Shown here one piece after another: positions 62,359 to 64,000 of a DNA stretch of 64,000 nt; the stretch's first letter is position 1; each line of letters begins with the position of its first letter. The stretch covers positions 11,685,468-11,749,467 of the forward strand of contig OU696575.1 in the NCBI GenBank assembly GCA_916048095.2, in the 5' to 3' direction. The position numbers and the translations under genes are program-made. The DNA is from Sacculina carcini (Eukaryota; Arthropoda; Thecostraca; Sacculinidae). The notes beneath the pieces are model-generated. The model was not told the DNA's origin, ran no database searches, and worked only from the letters and a program-made list of their open reading frames with translations.

Positions 62359-62596
62359 CTGCAAGCAATATCACCCACACGTAAACATAAACGCACTCAC
62401 AAACACAGAGAAGCTGGTGTAATCATGTAATAATGTTGAGACAGGGATTACAATCACGATTCAACAGGAGAAAAAATGTTGCATTTGTTTGTGATATATT
62501 GCCACAATGGTAATGGTCACTTATATTCTGTCAATTATATTCGCTTATTTCGCTCTTGATTCTCTATTGACTGTATCGCTCTTGTTAAAGATTTAA

Positions 62597-62929
62597 AGCA
62601 CAAATGCAGGTGTCAGTATTTGGCAGTGAGACTGGGAGCTGAGCACATTGCACCCAGGTACGTTTTATGCCGCTTCAGTCCCTGCTATCTCTCTCTTTAC
62701 TAAACTAACCTGACTGTTGGCCTCGTATTACGCCGTGTGTGTGTGTGTGCGTTGTAGTGGTAGCGATCACCTGGGCGGGCTGGTTCGTCGTTGCAACAGG
62801 TACTGGCACAAATCACCGTGTGTTGTCCATTGCAACACCATCATGCCAGGCCAGCAACATCCACTCCACACAGACACTATGTGCTCGTCACACAGACGGC
62901 GCAATGTCTCCAACTCTCGCTCAAATTGA
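62597..62929 (+). CDS. Weak candidate terminal exons on the plus strand
   Basis: A possible exon 62597-62658 (KHKCRCQYLAVRLG) ends CCCAG|GTACG. A second, after GTTGTAG (62757-62929), continues in phase (HLGGLVRRCNRYWHKSPCV) to a stop, and AATAAA lies at about 62939. The splice signals, phase and poly(A) signal agree, but the peptide is unrecognised and it lies opposite the DDR-like gene. It may be chance. Confidence 0.2.
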
Positions 62930-62949
62930 CCACTACTCAATAAACGTCA

Positions 62950-62950
<1 letters not shown>

Positions 62951-63046
<96 letters not shown>
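62951..63046. repeat. (CA)n microsatellite
   Basis: Pure CA run of about 48 units directly at the tail of the antisense L2-like copy. Confidence 0.97.
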
Positions 63047-63047
<1 letters not shown>

Positions 63048-63730
63048 TACATTACATTACATTAAGACATTTATATCGCGCTTTTCACCCGAGGGTCTCA
63101 AAAGCGCTCACACACACACACTCACACACACACAACACACACACACACACACACACAAGAGTCATACACACACAGTCACCTACATACACACACCCATACA
63201 CACACACAAAACAGACATATAACAGACATATAGATAAGTACATATACGCACAATCACGAACATACACTCACGTTTACATACTCAAAAACACAAAAATGCA
63301 CACGCACACACACATACATATTGAATAAGATAGCAAAGCCGACATACAGCACAGAAGACAACACAACATACAACACATTAAGACAACACAACAGGCATAC
63401 AACGACATACACTCAGATTGACAAATCACAACACAATAGACACACAAATACAAACCAGAAAACACAACATGACTGACACACAAAGACATACACTCAAACA
63501 AATAGACAGAGAACACAACACAACAGACACACAAACACAGATAACAGAGCTCAACATAACAACACACATACAGCATACAATGGAGAAACATACACACACA
63601 AGAACAGAAAACACACGCATGAAGCACATACACATAGAAGACAGAATTAGGAAACAATCAGACCTTACATTCAGTACTAATATATACAATATTATTAAGA
63701 CAGTAATAAGACTTAGTGAGAAAGAAATTT
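63041..63730 (-). mobile_element. 5'-truncated L2-like element, 3' UTR copy
   Basis: The reverse complement matches 13890-14527 closely (over 90% by eye): the same start CACTAAGTCTTATTACTG, the same TG-rich UTR, the same hairpin (63078-63107) and the same TAATG tail (63043-63064). It carries no coding sequence. DNA 5' of about 63730 is unrelated. Confidence 0.88.
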
Positions 63731-64000
63731 TTAGTATGTTATACACACACACACACACAAACACAGACAACAGATCGAAATACATGTATACTAGGATGAG
63801 GGTAAATAGAAAGCATTGTGCAGCACATTCTTCATTGCAACTGCACAACGTGGCTCCATACTTATTGCTCGTGTTTCGTGAGCACGCGTGTATGGCTGCT
63901 GCTCTTGCTTGCCCGGCCAGAAGACATGAGCGAACAAAGCAAATATGCCAGCATTGAGAGAAAATCACTCATAAACAGCATGTCTTAAAATTTTTACAAT
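63731..64000. other. Unassigned window end
   Basis: A short CA run and AT-rich DNA. A frame containing ARRHERTKQICQH is not convincing. Confidence 0.4.

Overview
This window is animal nuclear DNA, probably from an invertebrate. The host genes have many short exons with GT-AG introns. They include animal families: a small-conductance Ca2+-activated K+ channel, a discoidin-domain-receptor-like kinase, an HPS3-like trafficking protein and a cytosolic-type valyl-tRNA synthetase. The DNA between exons is full of (TG)n/(CA)n arrays, minisatellites and non-LTR retroelements. I cannot name the species; a lophotrochozoan-like animal is only a guess. Two runs of N (26403-26602 and 44811-45310) are assembly gaps.

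Left block (1-14.5 kb): two broken copies of the large (L) polymerase gene of a non-segmented negative-strand RNA virus (Mononegavirales/Jingchuvirales type), that is, an endogenous viral element. Copy 1 (1-1438) runs directly into the 3' end of a retroelement with a restriction-like endonuclease (RLE). A 5'-truncated L2/CR1-like element follows. Copy 2 (about 3061-8139) is much longer. It keeps recognisable polymerase and capping-domain motifs but carries nonsense codons and frameshifts. Next comes an L2-like element (8389-14527) with a second L2-like element inserted in its ORF1.

14.7-22.75 kb (minus strand): nine exons of valyl-tRNA synthetase, from the start codon to the tRNA-synthetase core. 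The next exons are not to the left, so the viral/retroelement block lies either inside a long intron or where the gene was broken. The introns hold minisatellites, a MITE, a tRNA-derived SINE and a retroelement remnant. About 1.3 kb of probable shared promoter DNA separates this gene from a plus-strand coiled-coil gene (24.0-26.2 kb) that I do not recognise.

26.6-34 kb: mostly non-coding, with one doubtful ORF region (29.5-30.1 kb) and a 13-bp minisatellite. 34.0-37.5 kb (plus): four exons of an SK (KCNN) channel covering the N-terminus to S5. One intron is GC-AG and one exon has a one-base frameshift; the pore and calmodulin-binding exons are not visible. 38.1-40.6 kb: a DNA transposon with about 0.55-kb inverted repeats. 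42.3 kb: a hAT-like MITE. 43.5-44.8 kb: a 33-bp minisatellite running into a gap.

45.5-53.9 kb (plus): eleven exons of an HPS3-like BLOC-2 subunit, lacking only its N-terminus. One exon contains an in-frame minisatellite, and one intron is built of repeats of its own 5' splice site. 54-56 kb is a CACTGA-type satellite. 56.2 kb (minus) is a small cysteine-rich ORF, followed by a hAT MITE with perfect target duplications. 58.5-62.4 kb (minus): four exons of the C-lobe of a DDR-like receptor kinase in which the DFG motif is lost. The window ends in a second, antisense 3' end of the same L2-like family.

A pattern runs through all the host genes: sense-strand TG-rich tracts lie just upstream of most 3' splice sites, whichever strand the gene is on.
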